A stretch of DNA of 64,000 bases, taken from contig NZ_MVIM01000002.1 in NCBI RefSeq assembly GCF_002086795.1, forward strand, positions 372,001 through 436,000, read 5' to 3'. This document shows, piece after piece, positions 59,691 through 64,000 of this stretch (the first letter of the stretch is position 1; every line of letters starts with the position of its first letter). The DNA comes from Mycolicibacterium tusciae (GTDB taxonomy: Bacteria > Actinomycetota > Actinomycetes > Mycobacteriales > Mycobacteriaceae). The translations under genes were made by a program, and so were the position numbers. A model generated the notes under the pieces. It was not told the DNA's origin, searched no databases, and saw nothing but the letters and a program-made list of their open reading frames with translations.

Positions 59691-60314
59691 TCAGCCTCTT
59701 ATGGAACCAGCCCGCGGCGGGTCGAGCGTCGCGACGCAGGTCACAGCCCTGTCGCCCTGTTCCCATGTCTCGGCTGTGGGGTACAGCACGTAGAGCTGGA
59801 CGCTGTCGTCGGTCATCGACGAGGGCGAATAGGTCGCAAGCTCCGGGCTGCACTTGTCGGCGTACGTGTCGATGGCCGCCTGACCGGGAAAGTCGTCCCC
59901 GGGCATCTGCAACACCGCGAACACCTCCCCTGCATGCGGTTCGGCGCAATCGATCGTCTTGACGGTCAACACTCGGGTGTCGCCGGGGATCTCCGAAAGG
60001 CAGTCACCCATCTCGACGTCGGTGGCGGTGACGGTGCCCTGGCCGAATGCCAGATACAACGCGACGCCGCCACCGACGACGAGCACGAGCAGCGCCGCGA
60101 TGACACCGAGGACGATGAAGACGATCTTTTTTGAGTTCGACTTCTTCTGCGGTGGCGGGAAATAGCCGGGCGGCTGTTGGGAGTACGGCGGCTGTTGGGA
60201 GTACGGCGGCGGCGGAGGCGGAGGTGGGTACGGGCCGGGTCCGTACGGAGGTTGCTCACCGTATGGAGGCGGCTGCTGGCCATATGGCGGGGGATTGCCC
60301 GGCGGCGTGGTCAC
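59691..60314 (-). CDS. Pro/Tyr/Gln-rich membrane protein with septum-formation-like domain
   Basis: 207 residues. N-terminal 55 residues are a low-complexity Pro-Tyr-Gln-Gly region with short repeats; a basic stop-transfer KKSNSKK precedes one helix (about 63-86), and the outside domain has a conserved-looking pattern with three Cys (GDCLSEI, IDCAEPH, KCSPEL) and VTCVATL, typical of the actinobacterial septum-formation domain. GTG start at 60314. Position corresponds to Rv0420c in M. tuberculosis order. Exact role unknown. Confidence 0.72.
   Translation of the reverse strand: MTTPPGNPPPYGQQPPPYGEQPPYGPGPYPPPPPPPPYSQQPPYSQQPPGYFPPPQKKSNSKKIVFIVLGVIAALLVLVVGGGVALYLAFGQGTVTATDVEMGDCLSEIPGDTRVLTVKTIDCAEPHAGEVFAVLQMPGDDFPGQAAIDTYADKCSPELATYSPSSMTDDSVQLYVLYPTAETWEQGDRAVTCVATLDPPRAGSIRG
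60171..60206. repeat. Two tandem 18-base units coding QQPPYS
   Basis: CGGCTGTTGGGAGTACGG occurs at 60171-60188 and 60189-60206 without mismatch, inside the low-complexity coding region of the septum-formation-like protein. Copy number may vary between strains by slippage in steps of six residues. Confidence 0.8.
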
Positions 60315-60353
60315 CCCGTGACATTAGCGTCAAGCGCGGATCGATGACCACCC

Positions 60354-60982
60354 TTAGGACGCAGCACCCAGCAAACGTAATGCCGCGTCGACCGCCAGCG
60401 CCGGGACATTCAGCGTCTTCGAGCCGAGATCATGTCGGGCGCCGTTGATCTCGACGACTTCGGTGGTGGCGGGAATGAGCGCCGCCGCGGTCCGTAGCTC
60501 GTCGATCGACCCGAACGGGTCGGCGGTGCCGTGGGTGAACACCGTCGGCACGGATATCCGCGGGAGATGTTCGGTGCGTGCCCGTTCCGGCTTGCCGGGG
60601 GGATGCAGCGGATACGAAAACAGGGTCAGCACATCGACTTTCGCGGCATCATCAGCGACGACCATCGACGTCATCCGGCCGCCGTACGAGTGTCCGCCCG
60701 CGACGACCGGTCCTTTGGTGAGGGTGCGGGCCAGCTCGACGGCCTCGACGATTCCGGCCTGGTCGGTCGCAGCGGAGTTCGACGGCGGTCCCTTCGGCCG
60801 TCTCCGCCGATACGGCAGGTTGTAACGCACCGCCAGCCAGCCGCGCGCCGCCCACTCGTCGCAGATCTTCTGCAGCATTGGGGAATCCCGACTACCGCCG
60901 GCGCCATGGGTCAGCATCACTGTGCCAATGGGGACGCCTTGGCCCGCCGGTTCGTGGGCGATGCCCGCGATATCGTCGAGGT

Positions 60983-60986
<4 letters not shown>
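60354..60986 (-). CDS. Alpha/beta-hydrolase (Rv0421c position)
   Basis: 210 residues, dienelactone-hydrolase-like. Oxyanion segment TVMLTHGAGGS, nucleophile elbow GGHSYGGRM, HGTADPFG for the acid and GARHDL for the His. No signal peptide. ATG at 60986 overlaps the thiD stop by ATGA, so it is translated from the thiC-thiD transcript and should respond to thiamine. Substrate unknown. Confidence 0.82.
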
Positions 60987-63496
<2,510 letters not shown>

Positions 63497-63549
63497 CTGC
63501 CACGCTAGCGCAGGCGGTGCGTGCGTGGGAATAGGAATTGCTCCGCGTT

Positions 63550-63575
63550 CCTTTATATAGCTAATATATGTGTTT
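63550..63575. other. AT-rich patch in the thiC-xthA gap
   Basis: The stretch TTTATATAGCTAATATATG (63552-63570) is almost free of G and C in a GC-rich chromosome and partly symmetric about AGCT. It lies upstream of thiC and 3' of xthA. It may be an easily melted promoter or protein site; no further signal is seen. Confidence 0.35.
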
Positions 63576-63628
63576 TGTGCCGATAGCCGTGGATACAACG
63601 AAGGCCGTCGACAATATCGCCTAGCTGC

Positions 63629-64000
63629 TTACGTCAGCTCGACCAACACGGGAGCGTGATCGCTGGGGGACTTCCCTTTTCGTTCCTCGCGGACGATCTC
63701 GGCGTGGGTCACGCGCTGGGCCAACGCCGGTGATCCGAGAATGAAGTCTATGCGCATGCCGCGGTTCTTCGGGAACCGCAACTGGGTGTAGTCCCAGTAG
63801 GTGTATACGGCGGGGCCGGGGGTGAAAGGCCGCACCACGTCGCTGAATTGAGCGTCGACGATCGCGTCGAAAGCCGCTCGCTCCGGCTCGGTGACGTGGG
63901 TGCTGCCCGCGTAGGCCTCGACGCTCCACACGTCCTCATCGGTCGGCGCGATGTTCCAGTCACCCACCATGGCGATCTGTGCCGTCGGGTCGTCGAGGAG
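63629..64000 (-). CDS. xthA: Exodeoxyribonuclease III XthA (5' part beyond window)
   Basis: C-terminal 123 residues of an AP endonuclease/exonuclease III; the frame is open to the right edge. Visible motifs: VGDWNIAP (active-site Asp/Asn), YTYWDY, MRIDFILGSP and the catalytic SDHAPVLVEL at the C-terminus. Repairs abasic sites and 3' blocks. The stop is TAA at 63631-63629. In M. tuberculosis Rv0424c-ctpH-Rv0426c lie between thiC and xthA; here they are absent. Confidence 0.93.
   Translation of the reverse strand, partial: LLDDPTAQIAMVGDWNIAPTDEDVWSVEAYAGSTHVTEPERAAFDAIVDAQFSDVVRPFTPGPAVYTYWDYTQLRFPKNRGMRIDFILGSPALAQRVTHAEIVREERKGKSPSDHAPVLVELT

Overview
The window is chromosomal DNA from a mycobacterium, probably a non-tuberculous, Mycolicibacterium-type species. 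It is GC-rich and densely coded, with many 4-base ATGA/GTGA gene overlaps. Both flanks follow the M. tuberculosis order metZ ... Rv0406c-fgd1 ... pta-ackA ... pknG-glnH-glnX, mutT3, thiE-thiO-thiS-thiG-lpqL ... thiD-thiC ... xthA. All comparisons with M. tuberculosis proteins are from memory, because no search could be run. I saw no tRNA, rRNA, insertion sequence, phage gene or CRISPR array. metZ (left) and xthA (right) are cut by the window edges.

Region 1 (1-2415): 3' part of metZ, a small conserved protein and a short-chain dehydrogenase.

Region 2 (2520-27182), the main discovery: a compact locus resembling the phthiocerol dimycocerosate (DIM/PDIM) locus. It runs tesA, fadD26-type fatty acyl-AMP ligase, one polyketide synthase, ppsE, drrA, drrB, drrC, papA5, and a mas-type synthase on the opposite strand. 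This is the M. tuberculosis order and orientation, but the five Pps proteins are reduced to two. The first is a PpsA/PpsB-like hybrid (ACP-KS-AT-KR-ACP) and the second a full-length PpsE; ppsC- and ppsD-type modules are missing. A WS/DGAT acyltransferase and a short-chain dehydrogenase sit between papA5 and mas. The inferred pathway is: FAAL loads a fatty acid on the N-terminal ACP, two condensations follow, TesA or PpsE releases the chain, PapA5 (and perhaps the WS/DGAT protein) esterifies it with methyl-branched acids made by Mas, and DrrABC helps export it. The product should be a short, DIM-like wax with a much smaller polyketide head. The locus lies in the metZ-fgd1 interval, where M. tuberculosis carries fadD30-pks6.

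Region 3 (27420-31125): GNAT acetyltransferase, small membrane protein, metallo-beta-lactamase-fold protein, fgd1 and a membrane-anchored endonuclease/exonuclease/phosphatase-fold protein.

Region 4 (31122-37787, minus): a four-gene, ATGA-coupled operon for an extracellular polysaccharide or glycan. It encodes a polytopic protein, a cellulose-synthase-like GT2, a BcsB-like protein and a GT-C-like membrane glycosyltransferase. It is inserted between fgd1 and pta.

Region 5 (38199-47144): pta-ackA, a STAS-domain protein, the glnX-glnH-pknG amino-acid sensing operon and mutT3.

Region 6 (47128-53690): thiE, then a TPP riboswitch driving thiO-thiS-thiG, a GDSL esterase and two M28 peptidase lipoproteins, the second with altered metal ligands.

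Region 7 (53644-64000): uracil permease, amino-acid permease, a membrane protein, a tandem TetR regulator, a DoxX-like protein, a Baeyer-Villiger-type monooxygenase, a septum-formation-domain protein, then thiC-thiD-hydrolase behind a second TPP riboswitch, and xthA.
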